Below are positions 27,084 to 35,725 of a DNA stretch of 64,000 nt, in pieces. The notes beneath the pieces were generated by a model. It was not told where the DNA came from. It made no database searches and worked only from the letters and a program-made list of their open reading frames with translations. Position numbers and translations under genes: made by a program. The DNA comes from DASXZH01 sp963829965 (GTDB taxonomy: Bacteria; Armatimonadota; Fimbriimonadia; Fimbriimonadales; Fimbriimonadaceae), in assembly GCA_963829965.1 (NCBI GenBank), contig CAWHLK010000056.1:124001-188000 (forward strand), written 5' to 3'. Numbering within the stretch: position 1 is the stretch's first letter; the number at the start of each line of letters is the position of its first letter.

Positions 27084-27833
27084 ATGATTGGTCAAGTGAC
27101 CTCTGAACCCTCCCCCCGGATTTCCGTTCTTGGCGTTCCTATCGATGTTTTGACGATGGATCAGACCATCGCACGGATCGAGGAATTCATCAGGTCGAAG
27201 GAACCTCACACCGTGATAACCGCCGATTCGAGCGGCATTGTGGAGGCGCATAACGATCCTGAGTTCTTTAAGATCTTCCAGTCGGCCGACCTTGTTACCC
27301 CGGACAGTGTAGGCGTCCTTTGGGCAGCAAGAAAGAAGGGCACACCGTTGCCGGAACGCGTTTCCGGGATCGACATATTCGAGCGGCTTTGCAGGCGAAG
27401 CGCGGAAAAAGGTTACAAGCTTTTTCTGCTGGGGTCTGAACCGGGCATTGCGGACATGGCCGCAGAGCGTTGCCGGCTGCTCTTTCCCGGTTGCAACATC
27501 GTGGGCTCCAGGCACGGCTACTTTCCGCCGGACAGCGATGAGGTTGTGGCCCAAGAGGTTGCCGAGAGCCACCCGGACGTTCTATTTGTGGCAATGGGCA
27601 TGCCGCGGCAGGAGAAGTTCATTCGTAAGACTCAGGGAATCATCGGCGCTTCCGTGGCCATCGGGGTGGGCGGCACGCTGGACGTTTACAGTGGGCGCGC
27701 GAAACGAGCCCCTAGGTGGATTCAGAAGATCAGGATGGAATGGTTCTACCGCCTGCTTCAGAATCCAAAAAAGATCGCCAAGGTCAAAAATCTGCCTGTT
27801 TTTATCAGGATGGTTTTGAGGTCTCGTGGTTGA
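27084..27833 (+). CDS. WecG/TagA/CpsF family glycosyltransferase
   Basis: The start ISVLGVPIDVLTMDQTIARI is that of WecG/TagA enzymes, which transfer N-acetylmannosamine(-uronic acid) or similar sugars onto lipid-linked disaccharides for cell-surface polymers. Family motifs: ADSSGIVEAHNDPEFFKIFQ, DLVTPDSVGVLWAARKKG, VSGIDIFERLC, LFLLGSEPG and FVAMGMPRQEKFI. The length of 249 is usual. ATG 27084 is used, with a TAGAAT -10-like box at 27062-27067. Its stop overlaps the next start (TTGA). Confidence 0.94.
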   Translation: MIGQVTSEPSPRISVLGVPIDVLTMDQTIARIEEFIRSKEPHTVITADSSGIVEAHNDPEFFKIFQSADLVTPDSVGVLWAARKKGTPLPERVSGIDIFERLCRRSAEKGYKLFLLGSEPGIADMAAERCRLLFPGCNIVGSRHGYFPPDSDEVVAQEVAESHPDVLFVAMGMPRQEKFIRKTQGIIGASVAIGVGGTLDVYSGRAKRAPRWIQKIRMEWFYRLLQNPKKIAKVKNLPVFIRMVLRSRG

Positions 27834-28378
27834 AGATCTACTCGAAGACCGGCGATAGGGGCGAGACCGGTCTTGTCGGAGGATCGCGCGTCGCAAAGGA
27901 CAGCGCGCGCATCAACGCGATAGGCGCGGTTGACGAACTCAACGCGGCGTTAGGTTTGGCCTTGTGCGAGGCGGCAGAGTCGCAGCTCAAAGACAAGATC
28001 TTACAGATGCAGAGTTGGCTGTTCGACCTGGGAGCGGAACTGGCGACTCCGTCGTCGAGGGCCACCCGCCAGAATTGTCGCCTTTCGAATCGAGAGGTGG
28101 GAATTCTCGAAATTTCAATTGACGAGCAAACGGAAGCGCTTCCGCCTCTCCGGAATTTCATTTTGCCGGGCGGCTCGCGGCTTTCCGCCTCGCTGCACCT
28201 TGCGAGAGGGGTTTGCAGGCGAGCTGAACGGGCCATACTGGAGTTGCACCGGCTGGAGCCGGTGAGGGAAGAAACTCTGGCATTTATGAACCGTCTATCT
28301 GATTGGATTTTCGTAGCGGCCAGAACGGCAAACGCCGAAATAGGCGTCAAAGATATCGAATGGAATTCGGAGGGTTAA
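27830..28378 (+). CDS. Cob(I)alamin adenosyltransferase, PduO type
   Basis: PduO-type enzymes transfer the adenosyl group of ATP to cobalamin. Motifs: KIYSKTGDRGETGLVGG (ATP-binding N-terminus), AIGAVDELNAALGLA, LFDLGAELATP, FILPGGSRLSASLHLARGVCRRAERA (substrate-binding helix), and FMNRLSDWIFVAARTAN. The length of about 182 is normal. The long frame extends to 27716, but the family starts at LKIYSKTGDRG, so TTG 27830 overlapping the wecG stop is chosen. No cobalamin riboswitch is seen upstream. Confidence 0.93.
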   Translation: MKIYSKTGDRGETGLVGGSRVAKDSARINAIGAVDELNAALGLALCEAAESQLKDKILQMQSWLFDLGAELATPSSRATRQNCRLSNREVGILEISIDEQTEALPPLRNFILPGGSRLSASLHLARGVCRRAERAILELHRLEPVREETLAFMNRLSDWIFVAARTANAEIGVKDIEWNSEG

Positions 28379-28379
28379 T

Positions 28380-29138
28380 ATGATTCCGCTAATTGCCTGC
28401 GTTGCGATTGCGCAACAAGGCGCAGGCGCGCCCCCCAGTGGCGCAGAACTTATCAGCAAGATGTTCGCATACTACGCCAAGGCCACAAGTCTTTCGGGCA
28501 CGATCACGATGACCCAAAAGGCGCAGTCCATTTCGGTGACTCTCAACACTACAATTGCCTATGAAACTCCGAGCAAGCTTTATGTCAAGCAGGTCTTAAG
28601 CGGCAGCCAGCCTCGTACGTGGATGGTTACTTCGGATGGCACCGATTTCACCTATGATTATCCGAACGACCGAAGATTTGCGGGATCGAAGACGGAGCCT
28701 GGGCGGTTGGAAGAGCCCGTCAACTTCATGGGCAACCCTCTGGGGTACCAAGACATTTTTCGGGCCGCACTCCGCAGCCTTGGAGACCTGAACATTCCGG
28801 AGCTCCTGGCTATCGGCGGGAGGGCGAATTTCAGCGTCATTAAGGGACAAATCGCTACGATCGAATATGGCGGGACCTCTAAGATCGGCGACGCGACGGT
28901 GATCGTTTTAAAAGGGAATTGGCGTTCCGTGCCCCAGGCCCAACCAACCGCGAAGTACGAGTTGGATATCACCCCGGATGGCCAGCTGAAGAGATACACC
29001 CAGGACGAGATCTTCTCGATGAAGACCAAGGACGGAACGATTCCTCCCCAAGAGATTTTGACAATCTGGGACGTGGATCTAAAGGTGGATGCCAAGCCGG
29101 ACGAAGCTCTGTTCAAAGTCATCAAAACCGGCCTTTGA
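28380..29138 (+). CDS. LolA-like/DUF2092-type periplasmic protein
   Basis: A short hydrophobic start (MIPLIACVAIAQQGAG) looks like a signal peptide. Residues 25-250 form an antiparallel-beta LolA-like fold: LSGTITMTQKAQSISVTLNT, YETPSKLYVKQVL, WMVTSDGTDFTYDYPNDRRF and ITPDGQLKRYTQDEIF. This type of fold binds lipid or lipoprotein chains in the periplasm, but the usual LolA signature is not conclusive. It begins one base after the cob(I)alamin adenosyltransferase stop, so it is co-transcribed. Function unknown. Confidence 0.65.
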   Translation: MIPLIACVAIAQQGAGAPPSGAELISKMFAYYAKATSLSGTITMTQKAQSISVTLNTTIAYETPSKLYVKQVLSGSQPRTWMVTSDGTDFTYDYPNDRRFAGSKTEPGRLEEPVNFMGNPLGYQDIFRAALRSLGDLNIPELLAIGGRANFSVIKGQIATIEYGGTSKIGDATVIVLKGNWRSVPQAQPTAKYELDITPDGQLKRYTQDEIFSMKTKDGTIPPQEILTIWDVDLKVDAKPDEALFKVIKTGL

Positions 29139-29148
29139 CGAAACCTTC

Positions 29149-29176
29149 GCAAAGTTTACTTTTTTGTGAACTTTGC
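29149..29176 (+). terminator. Hairpin between LolA-like gene and feoA
   Basis: An 11-base stem with one mismatch (GCAAAGTTTAC / GTGAACTTTGC) surrounds TTTTTT. It lies 10 bases after the stop of the LolA-like gene. There is no T tract behind it. Confidence 0.4.
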
Positions 29177-29210
29177 CGCACTGAATTGCGTAATTCCTTG
29201 CAGATGCATT

Positions 29211-29226
29211 TTTTGATGCATCAAAA
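29211..29226. promoter_or_regulatory. Palindromic operator-like site before feoA
   Basis: TTTTGATGCATCAAAA is a perfect 16-bp palindrome located 50 bases before the feoA start. Feo operons are normally controlled by Fur or DtxR/MntR-type metal regulators, which bind palindromes of this size. The sequence is not a textbook Fur box. The position and symmetry suggest an operator (inference). Confidence 0.5.
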
Positions 29227-29275
29227 TCTTTTTTTAGTGACCACGATGGTTAAAGACTTAGGCGCAGGGAAGGAA

Positions 29276-29503
29276 ATGCAGTTCAGCGAGGTTAGAAAGG
29301 GCATGCGTGGACGGGTGGTCCGTGTGGATCCGTCTGCTCAGGATTTAACCAGGCTGCAAGAAATGGGACTCACCGAAGGGACCGAGTTCACCGTCAACAA
29401 AGTGGCCCCTTTTGGAGATCCGGTAGAAATCAGCCTTCGTGGCTACCGGCTTTGCCTCCGAAGAAAGGAAACTGAAGGCATCGAGATCGAGATTTTGGAT
29501 TAG
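29276..29503 (+). CDS. feoA: FeoA ferrous iron transport accessory protein
   Basis: FeoA is a small SH3-like protein that helps FeoB take up Fe(II). The 75-residue domain reads KGMRGRVVRVDPSAQDLTRL, QEMGLTEGTEFTVNKVAPFG and DPVEISLRGYRLCLRRKE, all typical. ATG 29276 follows GGGAAGGAA. An in-frame ATG upstream at 29245 would add ten residues. The longer open frame from 28919 overlaps the previous gene and is not used. feoB follows 17 bases later. Confidence 0.92.
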   Translation: MQFSEVRKGMRGRVVRVDPSAQDLTRLQEMGLTEGTEFTVNKVAPFGDPVEISLRGYRLCLRRKETEGIEIEILD

Positions 29504-29520
29504 ACCCGGCGGGTAATGCA

Positions 29521-31707
29521 GTGAACGAGTCTTCTACGATCGAGAGCACTCCTGGGTCTGCCAGTCCGTTAGTTGCCATCGTAGGTAACCCCAATGCGGG
29601 CAAGACCACTCTTTTCAACAGCCTCACCGGCTCCCACCAAAAGGTAGGCAATTATCCTGGCGTTACCGTCGAGAAGGTAAGCGGCGAACTCAAGATTGGC
29701 GACCGTCGCATAGAATGCACGGATGTTCCCGGGCTTTACAGCCTGAACCCCGTCTCGTCGGACGAAGAAGTCGCGGTGGAAGTCATCCGCGGCCAGGGCT
29801 ATGGATCGCGGGAGCCGGACCTGCTCGTTTGCGTCGTCAATGCAGACAACCTCGAGCGAAATCTCTATTTTGTTAGCCAACTTGCGGAAGAGGGCTTTCC
29901 CTTGCTCGTCGCACTCACGATGACGGACCTGCTCCGAAAAAGCGGTGGCACGGTAGATATCGCCCGGCTTTCCAACTTGCTCGGAGTCGAAGTTGTCGAG
30001 GTGGTTGGGCACAAAGGAAAGGGCGTGCCTGCTCTGCTGGAAGCGATCGAACGCAACCTCGAATCGCCTCGCAGGGCCAAGCGGCTGCCAGGCCCGGCCA
30101 CGTCGCTGGAAACCAAGGCCACTGCACTTCGGGAGCGCTTTGCAAGGGCGGGACTGGATTTTTCGACTGCGACCATCGCGGACGCACTTTTGAATCCGGA
30201 CAGCGAGCTTGAGAAGAGCGTTCAAGACGTCGCCGAACTGAAATCTGCATACGAGGAAGCTGCTGCCGACCTCAAAGCCGATAAGACGCCCCCCCAGATT
30301 CCCGTGGCGTCGAGATATGAATGGGCGAGTGTGATTTCCCGGGCAGTCATCAAAAGCGCGGGTGTGCCGCTCCGAAAGAAGAGCCGCTCGGACCAACTTG
30401 ATTACCTGCTGACTCACCGAGTATTTGGTCTGGTTATTTTCATCGGGGTGATGTACCTCACCTTCCAGTCCATTTACACATTCGCGCAGCCGTTCATGGA
30501 ATGGATGGGCAATGCCTTCAGTTGGATCGGTGAGAAGGTTGGTTCCCATTTGGACGGCCGCCCGATCCTGAAGTCGCTGATCGTAGATGGTCTGATTAAC
30601 GGCGTGGGAACCATGCTTACGTTCCTGCCTCAGATATTGATCCTGTTCCTCTTCATTGCCGTTCTGGAAGGCACGGGCTATTTGGCCCGCGCGGCCTTCC
30701 TGATGGACCGGCTTTTGGGATGGTGCGGCCTTAATGGGCGCGCGTTTATTCCCCTGCTTTCGAGCTTTGCATGCGCGATTCCGGGGATTATGTCCGCTCG
30801 CGTAATGCCGGACGCAAAGAGCCGGCTGGCGACCATTTTGGTAGCGCCTTTGATGAGCTGCAGCGCGCGGCTGCCGGTTTACATGCTTCTAATCGGAACG
30901 TTTATCGAGCCCCGCTTCGGCAAGGGATGGGCCGGGTTTACCCTCTTCGCGATGTACTTGCTTGGGCTGGTGATTGCGATCCCCGTCGTATTTGTGCTGA
31001 ACAGAGGGTTCATCAAAGGGAAGCGGCTGCCGTTTCTCCTCGAACTGCCGCCCTACCAGTGGCCCAAGTGGCGCGACGTTTGGCTGACCATGTATTTCCG
31101 AGGCAAGGTCTTTGTGAAGACGGCGGGAACGATTATCGTTTACATGTCGGTGATCATTTGGGCTCTCTGCTACTTCCCACACTCCACGGAGGCTATGGGG
31201 CGGTATAAAGCCAGTTTCGTAGCGTCGCATGCGGGCGCCTCAAAGGTTGAGGTCGATCAATACGTCCAGGAACAGCAGCTTGCGCACTCCTATCTCGGCA
31301 CGTTTGGGCAGGCGATCGAGCCGGTTTTCAAACCGGCCGGATTTGACTGGCGGATCACCACCTCGATCCTCGCCGCTTTCCCAGCCCGGGAGAACGTGGT
31401 GCCTTCCCTGGGAATCATCTTCAGCCTTGGCGAAGGTGAGGTGAAGGACGCCAAGTACACCAGCGGCCTGAGCCAGGCGCTTGGGAAAGCCACCTGGCCG
31501 AACGGCCGCCAGCTATTGACGCCGTGGACGGCGGTGGGGCTCATGGTTTTCTTTGCGCTGTGCGCCCAATGCATGGCGACGTTGGCGACGGTAAAGCGCG
31601 AGACAAACAGCTGGAAGTGGGCCGTGTTCATGTTCAGCTACATGACGATCCTCGCGTATGCGGGTTCGGTAGCCGTCTTCCAGTTAGGGAAGCTGTTCGG
31701 GGCTTGA
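29521..31707 (+). CDS. feoB: FeoB ferrous iron transporter
   Basis: FeoB is the inner-membrane Fe(II) permease with an N-terminal G domain. G1 is GNPNAGKTTLFNSLTG, G2 region GNYPGVTVEK, G3 DVPGLYSL, then a helical GDI-like linker (about 170-270) and a membrane part with two Gate motifs. The gate motifs include CAIPGIMSARVMPDAKSR (about 418) and FPARENVVPSLG (about 620). The length of 728 is standard. It starts at GTG. The operon feoA-feoB appears to end near 31707, and a minus-strand terminator follows. Confidence 0.96.
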   Translation: MNESSTIESTPGSASPLVAIVGNPNAGKTTLFNSLTGSHQKVGNYPGVTVEKVSGELKIGDRRIECTDVPGLYSLNPVSSDEEVAVEVIRGQGYGSREPDLLVCVVNADNLERNLYFVSQLAEEGFPLLVALTMTDLLRKSGGTVDIARLSNLLGVEVVEVVGHKGKGVPALLEAIERNLESPRRAKRLPGPATSLETKATALRERFARAGLDFSTATIADALLNPDSELEKSVQDVAELKSAYEEAAADLKADKTPPQIPVASRYEWASVISRAVIKSAGVPLRKKSRSDQLDYLLTHRVFGLVIFIGVMYLTFQSIYTFAQPFMEWMGNAFSWIGEKVGSHLDGRPILKSLIVDGLINGVGTMLTFLPQILILFLFIAVLEGTGYLARAAFLMDRLLGWCGLNGRAFIPLLSSFACAIPGIMSARVMPDAKSRLATILVAPLMSCSARLPVYMLLIGTFIEPRFGKGWAGFTLFAMYLLGLVIAIPVVFVLNRGFIKGKRLPFLLELPPYQWPKWRDVWLTMYFRGKVFVKTAGTIIVYMSVIIWALCYFPHSTEAMGRYKASFVASHAGASKVEVDQYVQEQQLAHSYLGTFGQAIEPVFKPAGFDWRITTSILAAFPARENVVPSLGIIFSLGEGEVKDAKYTSGLSQALGKATWPNGRQLLTPWTAVGLMVFFALCAQCMATLATVKRETNSWKWAVFMFSYMTILAYAGSVAVFQLGKLFGA

Positions 31708-31802
31708 CGGAGTGCTAAGTATTGAGCGTTAGGTCTTGAGACTGGGAGCCTGGTTCTTAAAACTTGATACCCAAGACTAACACTTGAGCACGTTGCCCTA
31801 AC

Positions 31803-31835
31803 AAAAAAAAGCCTCCCCCTTTTGGGGAGAGGCTT
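31803..31835 (-). terminator. Intrinsic terminator of small minus-strand gene
   Basis: On the minus strand AAGCCTCTCCCCAAAAGGGGGAGGCTT-like sequence folds as a long stem with one mismatch (stem arms 31809-31819 and 31824-31835) and is followed by eight T. It lies 17 bases after the stop of the ORF at 31852. Confidence 0.85.
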
Positions 31836-31851
31836 GCTCAACAGGAGGTGC

Positions 31852-32076
31852 TTAACTGGTAGCACCGAAATCGCTTCGGAACGGTTTCCTGCTTGCGGTC
31901 GCAGTTGATCGCCCCGAGAACAGTTTCGATACTGCCCCGGCTACAAATGCGATGTCGCCTGCCGCTCTCTTCGGATAAAATCCGATCAAACCGACAATGC
32001 CGACTCTCGCTCCGTCTACGGGGTTAGCTGTCGGGTTCGGGCCAAGAGTTACCCTAGGAAGCACAATAGCCTCCAT
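31852..32076 (-). CDS. Small orphan protein with strong terminator
   Basis: A 74-residue frame starts at ATG after TTAGGGGTGA and ends just before a strong terminator. The product opens MEAIVLPRVTLGPNPTANPV and has one hydrophobic stretch (ARVGIVGLIGFYP, then IAFVAGAVSKLF) and a basic, Ser-rich tail. No family is recognised. The terminator argues for a real transcript, which could alternatively be a small RNA. It is convergent with feoB. Confidence 0.4.
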   Translation of the reverse strand: MEAIVLPRVTLGPNPTANPVDGARVGIVGLIGFYPKRAAGDIAFVAGAVSKLFSGRSTATASRKPFRSDFGATS

Positions 32077-32357
32077 TCACCCCTAACGTACGGTTCCCCG
32101 TTTCCTACCCCGGGTGGGATAAAAATCGACGTTGGCTTTGCAGCCATCAATTAATAGACTACCACAGCTTCCGGCAGGTTCGACCAAGAATCGAATCAGA
32201 CACGTAAAAAATCGCGCGAATTTCAACGGAAACTTATACTTTCAAAGACAGCAGAACTCCGGGGCACCGCCAAAACGTTTTATATCTTGTAGACTTCACT
32301 CTGATATCAATTTCAGAGGGAACGGGGCGGTTCAATAGATAGTAAACAACACAAGGC

Positions 32358-32937
32358 TTGCGATACGGCGAAGTCGACCGAGAAACCACCGAGTCTTCGC
32401 GTCCGCGTAGTGGTGGATTTGGACGGCGGTTCTCGTCGGGGATATTCCCACAGGCGTTTCATTTTTCGACCATATGCTAGCCCAGATGGCCTTTCACGGG
32501 CGTATCGATTTCGGCGTCAATGCGGAGGGGGATCTGCATGCGACGATCACCACACCGTGGAGGACGTGGGCATTTGCATCGGCAAGGCCATTCATCAAGC
32601 GGTGTTGGAAGATCCGATTGCCCGCTACGCGAGCAACCATACGGTGATGGACGATGCCCTTGTCCTGGTGGCACTGGATTTCAGCGGCCGGGGAGCGCTG
32701 TTCTTCGATTTGAAGTTCAATCGAGAGAAAATCGGCGACCTTTCCATGGAGTCGATCAGGGAATTCTTTTCGGTGGCTTCCAACGCGGGAATTACCCTTC
32801 ACATCAAGAAGATCGCAGGCGACAACGACCACCATCTTTGCGAGGCAGTTTTCAAAGGGTTCGGAATGGCTTTGCACCAGGCTACGCGAGTTGTCGAACG
32901 GCAGGGGCCAAGTTCCACGAAAGGGCATATCGGCTAA
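32358..32937 (+). CDS. hisB: Imidazoleglycerol-phosphate dehydratase, frame broken
   Basis: HisB removes water from imidazoleglycerol phosphate in histidine synthesis. The C-terminal two thirds is intact in one frame (32563-32937): DDHHTVEDVGICIGKA, ASNHTVMDDALVLVALDFSG, SVASNAGITLHIKKI and GDNDHHLCEAVFKGFGMALH. The N-terminal third is spread over three frames: RYGEVDRETTESS, then RVVVDLDGGSRRG, then GVSFFDHMLAQMAFHGRID ... GDLHA. Each step is one base, near 32398, 32442 and 32538. A TTG at 32358 is the most likely start. All active-site histidines are present when merged. Confidence 0.8.
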
Positions 32938-33530
32938 ATGCTCGTGATCCTCGACTACGGGATGGGCAATTTACCATTCGGGTGGAGAAGGCCGTCGAGT
33001 TCCTCGGTTACGACTGTTCGGTGCAGCAGAACCTGAAGGGCGCGACCAAGCTCATCATTCCCGGAGTCGGCGCCTTTGGCGCTGCGATGGAGCGTCTCGC
33101 CCCGATGGCTGCGGAAGTTAGGGCGTTTGCCGATAGCGGGGCGCCGCTGCTCGGAATCTGCCTTGGGCAGCAACTGCTGTTTGAAAGCAGCGAAGAACTT
33201 GGCGAGCATCAGGGCCTTGGCCTCATCGCCGGTCGTGTTCGTTACTTCCCTCAAGATAATGGACTCAAGGTGCCGCAAATCGGGTGGAATGAGGCACGAT
33301 TCAAACCGAATTCCAGGCTTGGACGAGGCGTCTGTCCGGATGATCAAGTTTATTTCGTCCACTCCCTTGTCACCGACTGCTCCGATCCAAACGATGTGGC
33401 GGCGATTACTTCCTATGGAAGCGATTTTGCTTCCGCGGTTGAACGAGGCAACGTCTGGGGAACCCAGTTCCACCCGGAAAAGAGTGGAGACGTAGGACTC
33501 GGAATCTTGCGAAACTTTCTGGAATGCTGA
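32938..33530 (+). CDS. hisH: Imidazole glycerol phosphate synthase glutaminase, frame broken
   Basis: HisH releases ammonia from glutamine for the HisF cyclase. ATG 32938 directly follows the hisB stop and opens MLVILDYGMGNL, the family start. After about 32968 the frame changes by one base, and the rest reads TIRVEKAVEFLGYDC, LIIPGVGAFGAAM, LLGICLGQQLLFE (nucleophile Cys), PQIGWNEARF, VYFVHSL and WGTQFHPEKSG (His and Glu of the triad). The catalytic residues are all present. Its stop overlaps hisA. Confidence 0.85.
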
Positions 33531-34247
33531 TTATTCCTGCGATCGATTTGCGCGGCGGCCGGTGCGTTCGCCTGACCCAAGGCGACTATGCACGGGAAAC
33601 GGTCTATGACGCCTCACCTGCGGAAGTGGCCCTGCAGTTCGAAGCGGAAGGAGCAAAGCTCATTCACGTCGTGGATTTGGATGGGGCAAAGCAGGGAAGC
33701 CCTCGCAATCTTGACTCTTTAGAGGCCATCTGCAGGTCAGTATCGATCCCGATCGAGTTTGGCGGAGGCGTTCGGTCCCTAGAAACCGCGCTTCAAGTTC
33801 TGGAACTGGGCGCTTCCAGGGTTGTTCTTGGGAGCAAGCTGGTTGCGTCATTGGAAGCCGCAACGGAGCTATTTGCAAAGCTTGGAGAAAATGCGGTTGC
33901 CGGGATAGACGCTCGAGATAGGGAAAGTTGCGGTTGAGGGATGGTTGGAAACTTCGGAACTTGAGGCGGTGGAGTTTGCCCGGCAACTAGAGCGCTTGGG
34001 GGCTCGTCGCTTTATCGTAACCGACATTGCGCGGGATGGCGCGCTAAGGGGGCCAAACCTCGAGTTTCTTGAAGCCATGCTCAACGCGGTTAGTTCGCCC
34101 GTTATCGCCAGCGGTGGCGTCGCTTCACTGGAGGACATTTCAGCGCTGGGCGGTTTGGATCATGCCAACTTGGACGGCGTGATCGTGGGAAAGGCGATTT
34201 ACGAGGGCCGGTTTTCAGTTCGGGAAGCGGTTGCCTTGCTAAGCTAG
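33524..34247 (+). CDS. hisA: ProFAR isomerase, frame broken
   Basis: HisA isomerises ProFAR to PRFAR, a (beta/alpha)8 barrel step of histidine synthesis. The first frame (33524-33937) reads LIIPAIDLRGGRCVRLTQGD (Asp catalytic), VDLDGAKQGSPRN, IEFGGGVRS, and VVLGSKLVAS up to AGIDARD. The second (33945-34247) reads GWLETSELEA, FIVTDIARDGALRGPN (Asp catalytic), SGGVASLEDI and GVIVGKAIYEGRF. An extra base near 33914 in GATAGGGAAA splits them. The merged length is about 241, normal. Confidence 0.88.
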
Positions 34248-34398
34248 CTGCTTGAAGGCAGGTCGGTCCATAGTCCTACGGAGAAGGGATTTTGCTATGT
34301 TCTTCGGGACCTCGGACCTAAGTGGTTTGGCATCTCGTCGTTATTAGAGCACAATTCATATTAGTTGAACGCCGGGTGTTAATCAGGGACAATTCTAA

Positions 34399-34711
34399 AT
34401 GGCACTATCAAACATCGTCTTCGCGGGATTATTCGACAACCCATCGGTTGTATGGATATGGATCATTATCGTGCCCGTGGTTGGCGGTTTGGGCCTTGGA
34501 CTTATTTCAACACTGCTCAACCACCAAAAGAGCATGGCTCAAATCATGAGAGGCCACGGGGATGATGGAACCGCTGCTGACAATTGCCGCGCTTCGGCAA
34601 GAGGTTCAGGAACTGAAAGCGATGATGCAGCAAGCTCTAAGCATTGGCGCCTATCAGGCGTCGGTCCCCGAGCCACAAAGACCACCGCTCCATGTGACAA
34701 CGAGGGAATAG
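34399..34711 (+). CDS. Small membrane coiled-coil protein 1 of 4, frame broken
   Basis: The N-terminal half gives one membrane helix (WIWIIIVPVVGGLGLGLIST) and then LLNHQKSMAQIMRG. From about 34560 the other frame gives MMEPLLTIAALRQEVQELKA and MMQQALSIGAYQ, a coiled coil, ending at 34711. The motif H-Q-x-x-M-A-x-I-x-R after the helix recurs in the next three genes. It resembles the HxERMAxIEKG motif I know from small PspB/DUF6249-like membrane proteins. A regulatory role at the membrane is inference. A single-base join is needed. Confidence 0.6.
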
Positions 34712-34717
34712 AAAATC

Positions 34718-35008
34718 ATGCTTCCTGCCTTTGCAAATATCGAGGACGTTATGGGAATTGGCGTCGCGGTTCTCGCGATGATGATTCCAATTGTCGCCAT
34801 CCTTACGCACCATCAGCAAAAGATGACGAGCATTATCAACGGCAGTCAGTTTCGCAATGAGGTTGAGTCCCTAAGGGCCGAAGTGCAACAGCTTCGCGAT
34901 CTGGTGCATCACCAGGCGATCCAAATAGACCAGCTTAAGGGTTTGCAGCAGGGAAGTCAGGCAGCCCAAGCCGGGGAGCCAACTTTGCAAAGCAGGGTGG
35001 TGCAATAG
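34718..35008 (+). CDS. Small membrane coiled-coil protein 2 of 4
   Basis: This intact 96-residue copy has one helix (VMGIGVAVLAMMIPIVAIL), then LTHHQQKMTSIINGS and a coiled coil (FRNEVESLRAEVQQLRDLVH, HQAIQIDQLKGLQQG). It begins seven bases after gene 1 and ends two bases before gene 3, so the four genes form one operon. It is the best template for the family because it has no frame break. Function unknown. Confidence 0.75.
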   Translation: MLPAFANIEDVMGIGVAVLAMMIPIVAILTHHQQKMTSIINGSQFRNEVESLRAEVQQLRDLVHHQAIQIDQLKGLQQGSQAAQAGEPTLQSRVVQ

Positions 35009-35010
35009 TG

Positions 35011-35335
35011 ATGCCAGGTGCGTTTGCGGTTACGGACGTCGATTGGCGTGGTATCGGCCCGATCATGGGGTGCCTCGTTCACCTTCGGCGGCTTTTTTAC
35101 CTATCTCATCGTCAAAACGCTGACCAGTCACCAACAGAAAATGGCTGAGCTCATGCGAAAGCAGAACAATGACTCTGGTCTTGAGGATGAAATTCGAGGG
35201 TTGCGATACCAGGTGTCCATACTTCAGGATAAAGTCAACGACATGAGCAACACAAAGGATGGAAACGGGAACGTTCTGCCGCTTGCACCCGCGCCCCTAA
35301 TAGGCGAAAACGAGCGCTTGCGAGGCTCCGGTTGA
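35011..35335 (+). CDS. Small membrane coiled-coil protein 3 of 4, frame broken
   Basis: The start ATG 35011 opens MPGAFAVTDVDWRGIGPIMG. One base near 35070 must be gained or lost before FTFGGFFTYLIVKTLTSHQQ, the end of the helix and the shared H-Q-x-K-M-A motif. The tail GLEDEIRGLRYQVSILQDKV forms a coiled coil, then a Pro-rich end. The stop overlaps gene 4 by TTGA. Confidence 0.6.
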
Positions 35336-35670
35336 ACCATCTCATTTTCGGGGTTGACAACTTGAGTTTGGGGCCGCTATCCGTGCCCACCGAGCTCTTG
35401 ATCGTTCTGATCATTTTGGTGTTTGTGTTTGGCTCTCGCATGATCCGCACGTTGACCACCCACCAGCAGCGCATGGCGGAAATCCTGCGCCCTCAAGTTG
35501 GCCAACTGGAATCCCCGGAGATCCAGGCAATGCGCCATGAAATCGACGTGCTAAAGGCAACCGTCAACCAGCAGGCAATCCTCATCGATTCGCTGTCCAA
35601 TCAGCAGAGGCAGCTTGCGGATTCTCTCAAGTCCGCCGACAGTCTAACGCAACGTTTGAAAGCGGAATAG
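35332..35670 (+). CDS. Small membrane coiled-coil protein 4 of 4
   Basis: Intact copy of 112 residues with one helix (VPTELLIVLIILVFVFGSRM), LTTHQQRMAEILRP and a longer coiled coil (EIQAMRHEIDVLKATVNQQA, LIDSLSNQQRQLADSLKSAD). It starts at TTG overlapping the preceding stop. Its motif differs from the others only by conservative changes, supporting duplication in place. Function unknown; the same unit probably continues into the zinc-ribbon gene. Confidence 0.75.
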   Translation: MNHLIFGVDNLSLGPLSVPTELLIVLIILVFVFGSRMIRTLTTHQQRMAEILRPQVGQLESPEIQAMRHEIDVLKATVNQQAILIDSLSNQQRQLADSLKSADSLTQRLKAE

Positions 35671-35725
35671 TCGAAAAATCCGAAGTTCGCGCAACGAACT
35701 GTGCCTTTCAACGGGTCTTTCAGTC

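Noticed and set aside
32358..32937. hisB as a decayed pseudogene
   Set aside because: The breaks are single bases, all conserved residues remain, and neighbouring unrelated genes show the same defects; assembly error is more likely.
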